A DNA stretch of 64,000 nt. It comes from Nocardioides antri (lineage in GTDB: Bacteria > Actinomycetota > Actinomycetes > Propionibacteriales > Nocardioidaceae). A program made the translations under genes and the position numbers. Location: contig NZ_VUJW01000010.1 in assembly GCF_008373765.1 (NCBI RefSeq), forward strand, positions 124,001 to 188,000, given 5' to 3'. Under the pieces are notes generated by a model that was not told the DNA's origin, did not search any database, and worked only from the letters and a program-made list of their open reading frames with translations. Positions 1-7,581 of the stretch are shown here, piece after piece (the stretch's first letter is position 1; each line of letters opens with the position of its first letter).

Positions 1-904
1 CGTCGAGGATCACGATGGCGTCGACGCCGTACCTCGCGGCCCGCCACTTGTTCTCCTGGACGTGCCAGGGCGGCATGGTCGGCAGCTTCTCGCCGGCGGC
101 GCACCGCTCGTCGAGCCAGACCACGAGGCAGTGCATGAGGGCGACGAGGGCCGCCATCTCGGCGAAGGTCGAGACGCCGTCGCAGACCCGGTTCTCAAGG
201 GTGCCGTGGCCGATCGCGGGACGAACGTCCCAGCGGATCTCGGTCAGCTCCTCGATCACGCCGGTCTTGAGCTGGTCGCCGACGAACGCCTCGAACTCCT
301 CCCACCGCTCGAACTGGAACGGCAGACCGGCCGTCGGCAGCTGTTGGAACATCAGCGCGCGGTTGGAGGCGTAGCCCGTGTCGACGCCCGCCCAGATCGG
401 CGACGAAGCGGACAGGGCCTGGAGGTGGGGGTACCAGTTGAGGAGCGCGGAGAGGACCGGCATCACCCGCTCCTTCGCGGGCATCCCGACGTGCACGTGG
501 ACGCCCCAGATGAGCATCTGCCGGCCCCACCACTGGGTGCGGTTGATGAGCTCCTCGTAGCGGTGGCCCTCGGTCAGCTGCTGCCCGGTCCAGGAGGCGA
601 ACGGGTGGGTGCCGGCGCCGTACAGGTCGAGGTCGAGCTCGTCGCAGGCGGGCACGACGTACTCCAGCGCGCGGCGCAGGTCGCCCATCGCCTCGGGCAC
701 GTTGTGGCAGATGCCGGTCACGACCTCGACCGTGTTGCGGAGCAGCTCCTTGTGCAACCGGCCCGGGTCGGGCATCCGCGCCTTGGCGCGGGCGAACAGG
801 TGGGCCGCGTCGTTGCGCAGGTCACGGGTACGACGGTCGACGAGGGCGAACTCCCACTCCACGCCGAGCGTCGGCTCCGGAGATCCGTGGAAGTCGATCC
901 GCAC
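1..904 (-). CDS. Carboxylate-amine ligase, GCS2 (YbdK-like) family; C-terminus beyond window
   Basis: ATP-dependent ligase of the glutamate-cysteine ligase 2 family, cytosolic; the family joins an amino acid to an amine, and the physiological substrate of YbdK types is unsettled. The protein opens with the family's GVEWEF segment (about residues 14-19) and carries a WGVHVHVG metal/substrate motif near residue 135. A stop codon in the same frame lies directly upstream of GTG 904, so this GTG is the first possible start. About 301 codons are inside the window; the family is usually near 370-380 residues, so roughly the last 75 are missing past base 1. It is divergent from the FUSC-type gene. 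Confidence 0.85.
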   Translation of the reverse strand, partial: MRIDFHGSPEPTLGVEWEFALVDRRTRDLRNDAAHLFARAKARMPDPGRLHKELLRNTVEVVTGICHNVPEAMGDLRRALEYVVPACDELDLDLYGAGTHPFASWTGQQLTEGHRYEELINRTQWWGRQMLIWGVHVHVGMPAKERVMPVLSALLNWYPHLQALSASSPIWAGVDTGYASNRALMFQQLPTAGLPFQFERWEEFEAFVGDQLKTGVIEELTEIRWDVRPAIGHGTLENRVCDGVSTFAEMAALVALMHCLVVWLDERCAAGEKLPTMPPWHVQENKWRAARYGVDAIVILD

Positions 905-925
905 CTACCCAGCGTTCCATGGCAG

Positions 926-965
926 TGGTCGAGGTGCGAGCGCAGCGGGCTTCGAAACCAAGGCG
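926..965. repeat. Half-copy of dispersed repeat A
   Basis: This 40-base stretch between the divergent GCS2 and FUSC genes starts TGGTCGAGGTGCGAGCG and ends AAACCAAGGCG. It matches the left half of the palindromic element at 23001-23085 with a few substitutions and one extra A. It looks like a REP-type intergenic repeat with one arm lost. No function is evident. Confidence 0.6.
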
Positions 966-980
966 TGGGACGATCGGCGC

Positions 981-2078
981 GTGGAGGTGCCGCTCGACCG
1001 GATGTGGGAGCGCAGCCGGCTGTCGGTGCGGGGCCGGGTGCAGCGGTGGCGCGGCAAGCTGTTCGCGATCGTCCAGTGCGCGATCGCCGCCGGCGTCGCC
1101 TGGTGGGTCGCTGCCGACCTGCTCGACCATGACACCCCCTTCTTCGCGCCCATCGCGGCGGTGGTGTCGCTGGGGACGTCGTACGGCCAGCGCCACCGGC
1201 GCGTCGTCGAGGTCGCCCTCGGGGTGGCGATCGGGGTGTTCGTCGCCGACGTGCTGGTGATCTGGATCGGCTCGGGGGCGTGGCAGCTCGCGCTCATCGT
1301 CGGCCTCGCGATGTCGACGGCTCTGCTGCTCGACGCGGGCACCCTGTTCGTCACCCAGGCCGCGGTGCAGTCCATCGTCGTCGCGACGCTCGTGCCCGAC
1401 CCGGACGCGGCGCTCACCCGGTGGACCGACGCCCTCATCGGCGGCGCGGTCGCGCTCGTCGCGGCCACCGTGGTGCCGGCGGCTCCGCTGCGGAAGCCGC
1501 GCGAGCAGGCCGCGGAGGTGGCCCGCAAGATCGCCGAGCTGCTACGTGCCGCGAGCCACGTGATGGTCGACGGGAAGGCCGACCCGGCTCTCGACCTGCT
1601 GGCCGACGCCCGTGCCACCGACCGCATGGTCCGCGAGCTCCAGGCGGCCGCGAACGAGGGCATGTCGGTCGTCCGGTCCTCGCCGTTCCGGCGCCGCCAC
1701 CGCGCGGGAGTACGCCGGATGGTGGAGCTCGTCGACCCGCTCGACCGCGCTCTCCGCAGCACCCGGGTGCTCGTCCGGCAGGCGGCGGTCGCGGCGTACC
1801 GGCACCGGCCGGTCCCGTCGTCGTACGCCGACCTGACGGCCGACCTCGCCCTGGCCGTCGAGGCCGTCGCCGACGAGCTCGCTGCCGAGCGGCTGCCGGA
1901 GGCTGCGCGCCCGCAGGTGCTCGCCGTGGGCCAGGCCACCAGCCTGGTCGAGCGGAGCGAGTCGCTCGCCGGCGACGCGATCCTGGCCCAGCTGCGCTCG
2001 ATCGTGGTCGACCTGCTGCTCGTCACCGGGATGGGCCAGCTCGAGTCGACCGACGCGCTGCCGCCGCCACGACGCTGA
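981..2078 (+). CDS. FUSC-family / aromatic acid exporter-like membrane protein
   Basis: Integral membrane protein of the FUSC (fusaric acid resistance/YccS-like) type, probably a small-molecule exporter. The N-terminal third has a run of hydrophobic segments (about residues 25-160) with short loops; the rest is a soluble helical domain rich in Ala, Arg and Leu, as in FUSC proteins. The substrate cannot be told. Start GTG 981 has a GACGAT box at 969-974, six bases upstream, fitting leaderless initiation; ATG 1002 is an alternative. The open frame continues upstream to 609, but that part overlaps the GCS2 gene antisense and is not credible coding. Confidence 0.7.
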   Translation: MEVPLDRMWERSRLSVRGRVQRWRGKLFAIVQCAIAAGVAWWVAADLLDHDTPFFAPIAAVVSLGTSYGQRHRRVVEVALGVAIGVFVADVLVIWIGSGAWQLALIVGLAMSTALLLDAGTLFVTQAAVQSIVVATLVPDPDAALTRWTDALIGGAVALVAATVVPAAPLRKPREQAAEVARKIAELLRAASHVMVDGKADPALDLLADARATDRMVRELQAAANEGMSVVRSSPFRRRHRAGVRRMVELVDPLDRALRSTRVLVRQAAVAAYRHRPVPSSYADLTADLALAVEAVADELAAERLPEAARPQVLAVGQATSLVERSESLAGDAILAQLRSIVVDLLLVTGMGQLESTDALPPPRR

Positions 2079-2122
2079 TCTGACGCTGATTTGGCGCTGA
2101 CCCGACCGCGCGCATTACCCAG

Positions 2123-2142
2123 CCCGGAGTTTGATATCCGGG
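2123..2142. promoter_or_regulatory. Inverted repeat upstream of the reductase-desaturase operon
   Basis: CCCGGA, an 8-base spacer, then TCCGGG: a perfect 6-bp dyad. It lies 45 bases downstream of the FUSC stop and 36 bases upstream of the reductase start. It could be an operator for the lipid operon or a weak terminator; no T-run follows. Confidence 0.3.
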
Positions 2143-2178
2143 TTGACCTCTTCGGTGCACAGTTGTTCTCTGGAACGC

Positions 2179-3252
2179 ATGGCGAGCACGATCCCCTGGG
2201 AACGGGTGCGGCGGTCAGCCTCGAAGCTGACCACGCCCCTGCACCCCGACGACTACCTGCGACTGGTGAACCCGCTCTGGAGCGCGCGTGAGCTGCGCGG
2301 CCGGGTCGAGGAGGTGATCCCGGAGACCGAGGATGCCGCGACGCTGGTGATCAAACCCGGCTGGGGCTGGCGCTACAACCACAAGCCGGGCCAGTACGTC
2401 GGCATCGGCATCCAGGTCAACGGCAAGTTCCAGTGGCGGTCCTACTCCGTCAGCTCGCCGCCCGAGCGGGGGCGGGGCACGATCACGATCACGGTGCGCG
2501 CCATGCCGGAGGGGAAGCTCTCCAGCCACCTGGTCAAGGGCCTCGAGCCGGGCACTATCGTCCGGCTCGCACTGCCGGAGGGCGACTTCGTCCTCCCCGA
2601 CCCGCCACCCCAGCGGATCCTCTTCCTCGTCGGCGGCAGCGGTGTCACGCCGGTGATGGCGATGCTGCGCACGCTCGATCGGCGCGGAACGATGCCGGAC
2701 GTCGTCATGCACTACTCCTCGCCCACCGAGGACCGGATGATCTTCCGCGACGAGCTCGACCGGCTCGAGCAGAAGCACGACGGGCTGACCCTCCACCGCC
2801 TGCACACCGACATCGACGGGATGCTCGACCTCGCCGACCTCGACCAGATCTGCCCCGACTGGCGGGAGCGGGAGACCTACGCCTGCGGGCCCGGTCCGAT
2901 GCTCGACGCGATCACCGAGCACTTCGAGAGCAACGGCCTGGAGGAGCACCTGCACCTCGAGCGGTTCTCCCTCGAGCTCGGTGGCGAAGGCGGCGAGGGC
3001 GGCACGATCACGTTCCAGAACTCCGGCAAGACCATCGAGGCCGACGGCGCCACCACCGTGCTCGAGGCCGGCGAGGAGGCCGGGGTCGGGATGCCCTACG
3101 GCTGCCGGATGGGCATCTGCCACACCTGCACGCTGACCCTCATCTCGGGCAAGGTGCGCGACCTGCGCAACGGCAGCGAGTTCGACAGTCCCAACGAGCC
3201 CGTCCAGACCTGCGTCACCGCCGCTGTCGGTGACTGCACGCTCGACATCTGA
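2179..3252 (+). CDS. Ferredoxin reductase with C-terminal [2Fe-2S] domain, desaturase electron-transfer partner
   Basis: FAD/NAD(P)H-dependent oxidoreductase that passes electrons to a membrane desaturase, comparable to Mycobacterium Rv3230c serving DesA3. The FAD-binding RSYS motif is at residues 87-90, the nucleotide-binding GGSGVTP at 152-158 and CGPGP at 236-240. A plant-type ferredoxin domain at the C-terminus has cluster ligands C309, C314, C317 and C345. At 357 residues it is full length. ATG 2179 is chosen because the FAD domain follows with a normal lead. The desaturase starts 15 bases after its stop behind a strong Shine-Dalgarno, so the two form an operon. Confidence 0.9.
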   Translation: MASTIPWERVRRSASKLTTPLHPDDYLRLVNPLWSARELRGRVEEVIPETEDAATLVIKPGWGWRYNHKPGQYVGIGIQVNGKFQWRSYSVSSPPERGRGTITITVRAMPEGKLSSHLVKGLEPGTIVRLALPEGDFVLPDPPPQRILFLVGGSGVTPVMAMLRTLDRRGTMPDVVMHYSSPTEDRMIFRDELDRLEQKHDGLTLHRLHTDIDGMLDLADLDQICPDWRERETYACGPGPMLDAITEHFESNGLEEHLHLERFSLELGGEGGEGGTITFQNSGKTIEADGATTVLEAGEEAGVGMPYGCRMGICHTCTLTLISGKVRDLRNGSEFDSPNEPVQTCVTAAVGDCTLDI

Positions 3253-3267
3253 CAAGGAAGGAATCCC

Positions 3268-4485
3268 ATGGCGATCTCCGACGTCAAGGAGTACACGCAC
3301 CTCACCGAGGACGAGGTGGACCAGATCGGGCGCGAGCTCGACCAGATCCGCACCGAGATCGAGGAGTCGCGCGGCGCGTCCGACGCGGCGTACATCAACC
3401 GTCTCATCAAGATCCAGCGCGGCCTCGCCGCGGCCGGTCGGGTGACCCTGCTGGTGGGCACCCAGTTCAAGGAGACCCGGAAGCCGGCGTGGGTCCTGGG
3501 TGCCGGTCTCCTGGGGTTGCACAAGATCCTCGAGAACATGGAGATCGGCCACAACGTCATGCACGGCCAGTGGGACTGGATGAACGACCCGGAGATCCAC
3601 TCGTCCAACTGGGAGTGGGACACCGCGCAGCCCGCCGAGCAGTGGAAGCACTCGCACAACTACATCCACCACCAGTTCACCAACGTCCTCGGCTACGACA
3701 ACGACATCGGCTACGGCATCCTCCGGATGGCGCGCGAGCAGAAGTGGTCGCCGTACAACCTGGGGCAGCCGATCTACAACAGCCTGCTCGCCACGCTCTT
3801 CGAGTGGGGGGTCGCCCTCCACGACCTCGACATCGAGCGGATCCGCAAGGGCGAGAAGGACCCGAAGGAGATGAAGCGGCAGCTCAAGCAGATCTTCCGC
3901 AAGGGCCGCAACCAGATCCTCAAGGACTACGTCGTCTACCCCGCCCTCGCGGGCAAGCAGTGGAAGACCGTGCTGACGGCCAACGTCGCCGCGAACATCA
4001 CGCGCAACCTGTGGTCCTACATGATCATCTTCTGCGGTCACTTCCCTGACGGGGCGGTGCACTTCACCGAGGAGGAGATCGAGGACGAGACGCGGGCGGA
4101 GTGGTACCTGCGCCAGATCCTCGGCTCGGCGAACTTCGAGGGCGGCCGGATGCTGCACATCCTCTCGGGCAGCCTCGGCTTCCAGATCGAGCACCACCTC
4201 TTCCCGGACCTGCCGAGCAACCGGTATCCCGAGATCGCCGAGAAGGTGCAGGCGCTGGCCGCCAAGTACGACATCCCCTACACGACCGGTCCGCTGTACC
4301 GGCAGTACGGTCAGGCGCTGCGCACCATCATGAAGCTCTCGCTGCCGAACTCCTGGACCTCGAGCGACCAGCCCGAGCCGCCGACGCCCTCCCACGACCG
4401 CAAGCGGCGCGGCGACGACGAGCGGCCCTCACGCAGGACCGAGCTCGGAGGGTGGTCCCGCTCGCACTCGGAGGCGCGGGGTTGA
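3268..4485 (+). CDS. Membrane fatty acid desaturase, DesA3-like
   Basis: Di-iron membrane desaturase acting on fatty acyl chains (acyl-CoA or lipid-bound). The three histidine boxes are present: HNVMH (95-99), HNYIHH (130-135) and QIEHH (306-310), the last typical of linoleoyl-CoA-type desaturases. Hydrophobic stretches lie near residues 75-90 and 235-258. The start is preceded by AAGGAAGGA. The protein is 405 residues with a charged, Pro-rich tail after about residue 350. The upstream reductase is its likely electron donor. The stop overlaps the next gene's ATG (TGATG at 4483-4487), suggesting translational coupling. Confidence 0.92.
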   Translation: MAISDVKEYTHLTEDEVDQIGRELDQIRTEIEESRGASDAAYINRLIKIQRGLAAAGRVTLLVGTQFKETRKPAWVLGAGLLGLHKILENMEIGHNVMHGQWDWMNDPEIHSSNWEWDTAQPAEQWKHSHNYIHHQFTNVLGYDNDIGYGILRMAREQKWSPYNLGQPIYNSLLATLFEWGVALHDLDIERIRKGEKDPKEMKRQLKQIFRKGRNQILKDYVVYPALAGKQWKTVLTANVAANITRNLWSYMIIFCGHFPDGAVHFTEEEIEDETRAEWYLRQILGSANFEGGRMLHILSGSLGFQIEHHLFPDLPSNRYPEIAEKVQALAAKYDIPYTTGPLYRQYGQALRTIMKLSLPNSWTSSDQPEPPTPSHDRKRRGDDERPSRRTELGGWSRSHSEARG

Positions 4486-4850
4486 TGGCGATGCAGACGC
4501 CGAACGGAATGGACGGCCCGTTCGCCTGGGACCCGTCGCCTGAGGGCGGGCTCGGCGAGCTGGTCGGGCGGCGGGTGACCCAGTGCGCGCTGAGCCGGAT
4601 CTGCGGTGTGTGTGCGGAGTCGCTGGGCCGGCCCGTGGTCTTCGTCGGTACGCCGGAGGAGATCGGCCGCAACGCCTTCCATGCGCCGCCGCTCCACAGC
4701 GCCTGCGCCGACGCGCTGCTCCGCGACCCGGGCGCCGATCCCGACTGGCAGGTCGTCACGACTGCCGGCTTCGAGTTCGTCCGTCCGACCCGCGAGGACG
4801 TCGACCGGCGGCCGACGTTCCAGCCGAACTCGCTGCTCAGTACGCCGTAG
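4485..4850 (+). CDS. Small Cys-containing protein of unknown function, coupled to desaturase
   Basis: I do not recognise a named family. The 121-residue protein is soluble with no signal peptide. It has a CGVC pair near residues 42-45 and a downstream HSACADALL segment, so a small metal site (CxxC plus HxxC) is possible. ATG 4485 overlaps the desaturase stop; ATG 4491 is the alternative. The overlap places it as third gene of the reductase-desaturase operon, which hints at a role beside lipid desaturation, but nothing in the sequence proves that. Its last 14 bases overlap the DUF402 gene tail to tail. Confidence 0.65.
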   Translation: MAMQTPNGMDGPFAWDPSPEGGLGELVGRRVTQCALSRICGVCAESLGRPVVFVGTPEEIGRNAFHAPPLHSACADALLRDPGADPDWQVVTTAGFEFVRPTREDVDRRPTFQPNSLLSTP

Positions 4851-5352
4851 CGAGCTTCGCCCGCCAGGCGTCCGCCGTGCCGTCGTACGGCGCCGCACCC
4901 TGTCGCACCGCGGCGAACACCGACGCGGCGGACTGCTCGGCCATCGCGACGACGTCCGGCGGGTAGCCGAAGACGACCCGGTGCTCGGCGAACTCGTCCT
5001 CGTCGTCGACGTACACGGTGCCGTCCTGCCGCTCGACCACGTCGAGGTCGAGGTCGACGGCCCGCAGGACCGCGCCGTCCCAGACCGCCGGCGTCGTCAT
5101 GTCGACGTAGGTCCGGGCCTGCGCGTGCTCGTCGTTGAAGGCGGCCAGGTACGCGGCCCCGCGCGCCGGCACGAGCACCACGCCGCTGAACGCCGCGACG
5201 AACTCCATGCCGGGCCGGCGGTAGTGCGTGCCGGTCGGGCAGCCCAGCCACTCCCCATGCTCGTCGGAGCCCAGGTAGACGGCGTCGTACTCCCAGTGCG
5301 GCCGGTCGCCCCACTTCGTCATCACGACACGGATCGGCTGGCCGGGAGTCAC
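4837..5352 (-). CDS. DUF402 domain protein
   Basis: A 171-residue soluble protein matching the DUF402 family, which includes small nucleotide phosphatases and the RNase E/G-linked FAU-1 type. Family-like features are the WEYDAVYLGSDEHGEWLG opening and the acidic segment with DLDLDVV and VYVDDEDEF (about residues 100-120), which would supply metal ligands. GTG 5352 is the start seen. It is divergent from the ThrE gene 38 bases away and converges with the small Cys protein. Substrate unknown. Confidence 0.75.
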   Translation of the reverse strand: MTPGQPIRVVMTKWGDRPHWEYDAVYLGSDEHGEWLGCPTGTHYRRPGMEFVAAFSGVVLVPARGAAYLAAFNDEHAQARTYVDMTTPAVWDGAVLRAVDLDLDVVERQDGTVYVDDEDEFAEHRVVFGYPPDVVAMAEQSAASVFAAVRQGAAPYDGTADAWRAKLATAY

Positions 5353-5390
5353 CCCCCGGTGTCTACCAGAGCCATGCCAGCATGGCGCGC

Positions 5391-6743
5391 ATGGTCGACG
5401 CCCGGGAGCTGACGCAGCGCCTCGACCTCTGCCTGCGCGTCGGCGAGATGCTGCTCGCGTCGGGTGCCGGCGCCGCCGACGTGACGGCGACGATGCGGGC
5501 CCTGGCGCACGGCCTCGGCGTCCGGCGGACCGAGGTCGACGTGACGTTCACGCAGCTGGCGATGAGCGCGCAGGCCGAGCCGGACGAGCCGGCGATCGTG
5601 CAGATCCGCTCGGTGACCCAGCGCGAGATCGACTACGACGACCTCACCAAGGTCGACCACCTGGTCCGCGACGTGCTGGCCGAGCGGGTCGGCCTGCGTG
5701 AGGCACGCGCCGAGATCGCCCGGATCGCCTCCTCCGGCCACGCGCGGCCGCGGTGGGCCGCGACGATCGGCTGGGGCCTGATGTGCGCGGGGATCGGCCT
5801 GCAGCTGGGCGGCTCACCCGCCGTGGTCGCGGTGGCGTTCGTGGCCGCGGTCTGCATCGACCGGCTCCAGCACGCGATGACGAAGCGGCGGCTGCCGGTC
5901 TTCTACCAGCAGGTCGCCGGAGGTGCGGTCGCGACGCTGCTGGCGGCCGTCGTCACCCGGGCCGCGGAGCCGGTGGTCACCATGGACGCCTCCCTCGTGG
6001 TCAGCGCGAACATCATCATGCTGCTCGCCGGCATCGGGTTCATGGGGGCGATCCAGGACGCGATGTCGGGGTTCTACGTCACCGGCAGCGCGCGGCTGCT
6101 CGAGGCCGTGCTGGCGACTGCCGGGATCATCGCGGGCGTCAGCGGTGGGTTGAGCCTCGCGACCGCCGTCGGGCTCGACCTGCCGCCGCTGGAGCCAGCG
6201 CGCGGCGACCTGGTCGGCGTCAGCGTCGCGGCGCTCGGGGCTGCTGTCGCGGCGGCGGCGTTCGCGTTCTCGTCGTACGCGCCGCTGCGGACGCTGGCGC
6301 CGGTGGGCCTGCTGGCCGGCGGCGCGCTCGGGATCACCGAGGCGGTGGCGCGCCAGGACTTCGGCCGGCCGTGGGCGGTCGGCATCGCGGCGTTCGCGGT
6401 CGGCCTGGTCAGCTACACCGTGGCCGGACGGCTGCGGGTGCCGCCGCTGGTCGTCGTGGTCTCCGCCGTGGTGCCGTTGCTGCCCGGTCTGTCGATCTAC
6501 CGCGGGCTCTCGCTCCTCGGTGCCCACACCGATCCCGCCCCGGCCCAGGGCCTGCTGGCCATGGTGACGGCGGCCTCGGTGGCCACGGCGCTCGCGGCCG
6601 GCGTGATCCTGGGGGAGTACGTCGCCCAGCCGGTCAAGCGCGAAGCCCGCCGGGTCGAGACCCGGCTCGCCGGGCCGCGCCTGGTCGGCGTGACCCGGCA
6701 CCGCCGGCGACGCGGGCGGGGCAGCGGGCAGTCCGAGGACTAG
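5391..6743 (+). CDS. Threonine/serine exporter family protein (ThrE-like)
   Basis: Inner-membrane exporter of threonine/serine, single-chain ThrE type as in Corynebacterium. The N-terminal part is cytosolic (ThrE domain, about residues 1-125, with LLASGAGAADVTATM); about ten hydrophobic helices follow to residue 430, ending in an Arg-rich tail. Start ATG 5391 is preferred over ATG 5382 because a CAGCAT box ends seven bases before it, fitting a leaderless transcript. At 450 residues it is in the usual range. Transport of other small metabolites cannot be excluded. Confidence 0.85.
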   Translation: MVDARELTQRLDLCLRVGEMLLASGAGAADVTATMRALAHGLGVRRTEVDVTFTQLAMSAQAEPDEPAIVQIRSVTQREIDYDDLTKVDHLVRDVLAERVGLREARAEIARIASSGHARPRWAATIGWGLMCAGIGLQLGGSPAVVAVAFVAAVCIDRLQHAMTKRRLPVFYQQVAGGAVATLLAAVVTRAAEPVVTMDASLVVSANIIMLLAGIGFMGAIQDAMSGFYVTGSARLLEAVLATAGIIAGVSGGLSLATAVGLDLPPLEPARGDLVGVSVAALGAAVAAAAFAFSSYAPLRTLAPVGLLAGGALGITEAVARQDFGRPWAVGIAAFAVGLVSYTVAGRLRVPPLVVVVSAVVPLLPGLSIYRGLSLLGAHTDPAPAQGLLAMVTAASVATALAAGVILGEYVAQPVKREARRVETRLAGPRLVGVTRHRRRRGRGSGQSED

Positions 6744-6747
6744 GGCC

Positions 6748-7581
6748 TCAGAGCGGCTTGGCGGGGAGGATCCGCTTCGAGCCGTACGCGACGACGTCCT
6801 GGTAGCGCGAGCCGGCCAGCTTGGCGAACGTGTGCAGCGCATGGGCGTCGAGGCCCACCAGGACCCGGGCGTGGTTGCGCTTGATGCCGCGGACGATGAT
6901 CTCGGCCGCCCGCTCCGGGGTCATCCGTGCGAGCTTCTCGTCGAAGAGCTTGGCCGTCGCGGCCTTGTCCTCGTGCTCGGAGACCCGGGCGTTGCGGGCG
7001 ATCGCCGTCTTGATGCCGCCGGGGTGGACGGCCGTCACGCCGACCTTGTGGCCGGAGATGAGCATCTCCTCGCGGATCGCCTCGGTCATGCCGCGGACGG
7101 CGTACTTCGATGCGTTGTACATGCTCTGCCCGGGCATCGAGACCAGGCCGAACAGCGAGGAGATGTTGACCAGGTGGCCGTCGCCGGACTCGATCAGGTG
7201 CGGGAGGAAGAACTTCGAGCCGTGCACGACGCCCCAGAAGTTGACGCCGATGATCCAGTCGATGTCCTTCATCTCGAGGTCGACGAAGTCGCCGGCCAGC
7301 GCGACGCCGGCGTTGTTGATCGCCACGTTGACCTGGCCGAAGTGCGCGGCGATCGCGGCGGCGTACGTCTCGAAGGCCGCGCGGTCGGCGACGTCGAGAC
7401 GGTCGCTGCGGACCTCGGCGCCGGCCTTCTCGGCGAGGACGACGGTCTCCGCGAGCCCCTCGTCGTTCACGTCGGAGAGGGCGAGCCGGGCGCCGTTCTC
7501 GGCGAGGTTCAGGGCGAGCGCCCGGCCGATCCCCGAGCCGGCGCCGGTGATGACGACGACCTTGTCCTGCAGCGACTTCAT
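6748..7581 (-). CDS. Short-chain dehydrogenase/reductase
   Basis: Classical SDR of 277 residues using NAD(P)H. The cofactor loop GAGSGIG is at 13-19, NNAG at 89-92, and the catalytic set is Ser 141/142, Y155 and K159 (YNASK). An acidic residue at the end of beta-2 (SDVND) suggests NAD preference. ATG 7581 overlaps the monooxygenase stop (ATGA, 7578-7581), so it is co-translated with that gene. Likely role: oxidise or reduce an alcohol/ketone handled by the neighbouring Baeyer-Villiger-like enzyme. Confidence 0.9.
   Translation of the reverse strand: MKSLQDKVVVITGAGSGIGRALALNLAENGARLALSDVNDEGLAETVVLAEKAGAEVRSDRLDVADRAAFETYAAAIAAHFGQVNVAINNAGVALAGDFVDLEMKDIDWIIGVNFWGVVHGSKFFLPHLIESGDGHLVNISSLFGLVSMPGQSMYNASKYAVRGMTEAIREEMLISGHKVGVTAVHPGGIKTAIARNARVSEHEDKAATAKLFDEKLARMTPERAAEIIVRGIKRNHARVLVGLDAHALHTFAKLAGSRYQDVVAYGSKRILPAKPL

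Noticed and set aside
2215-4395. Very long minus-strand open frame (about 726 codons) across the reductase and desaturase genes
   Set aside because: It is antisense to two clearly identified proteins, and its translation is a low-complexity Val/Leu/Asp/Arg mix typical of GC-rich shadow frames.
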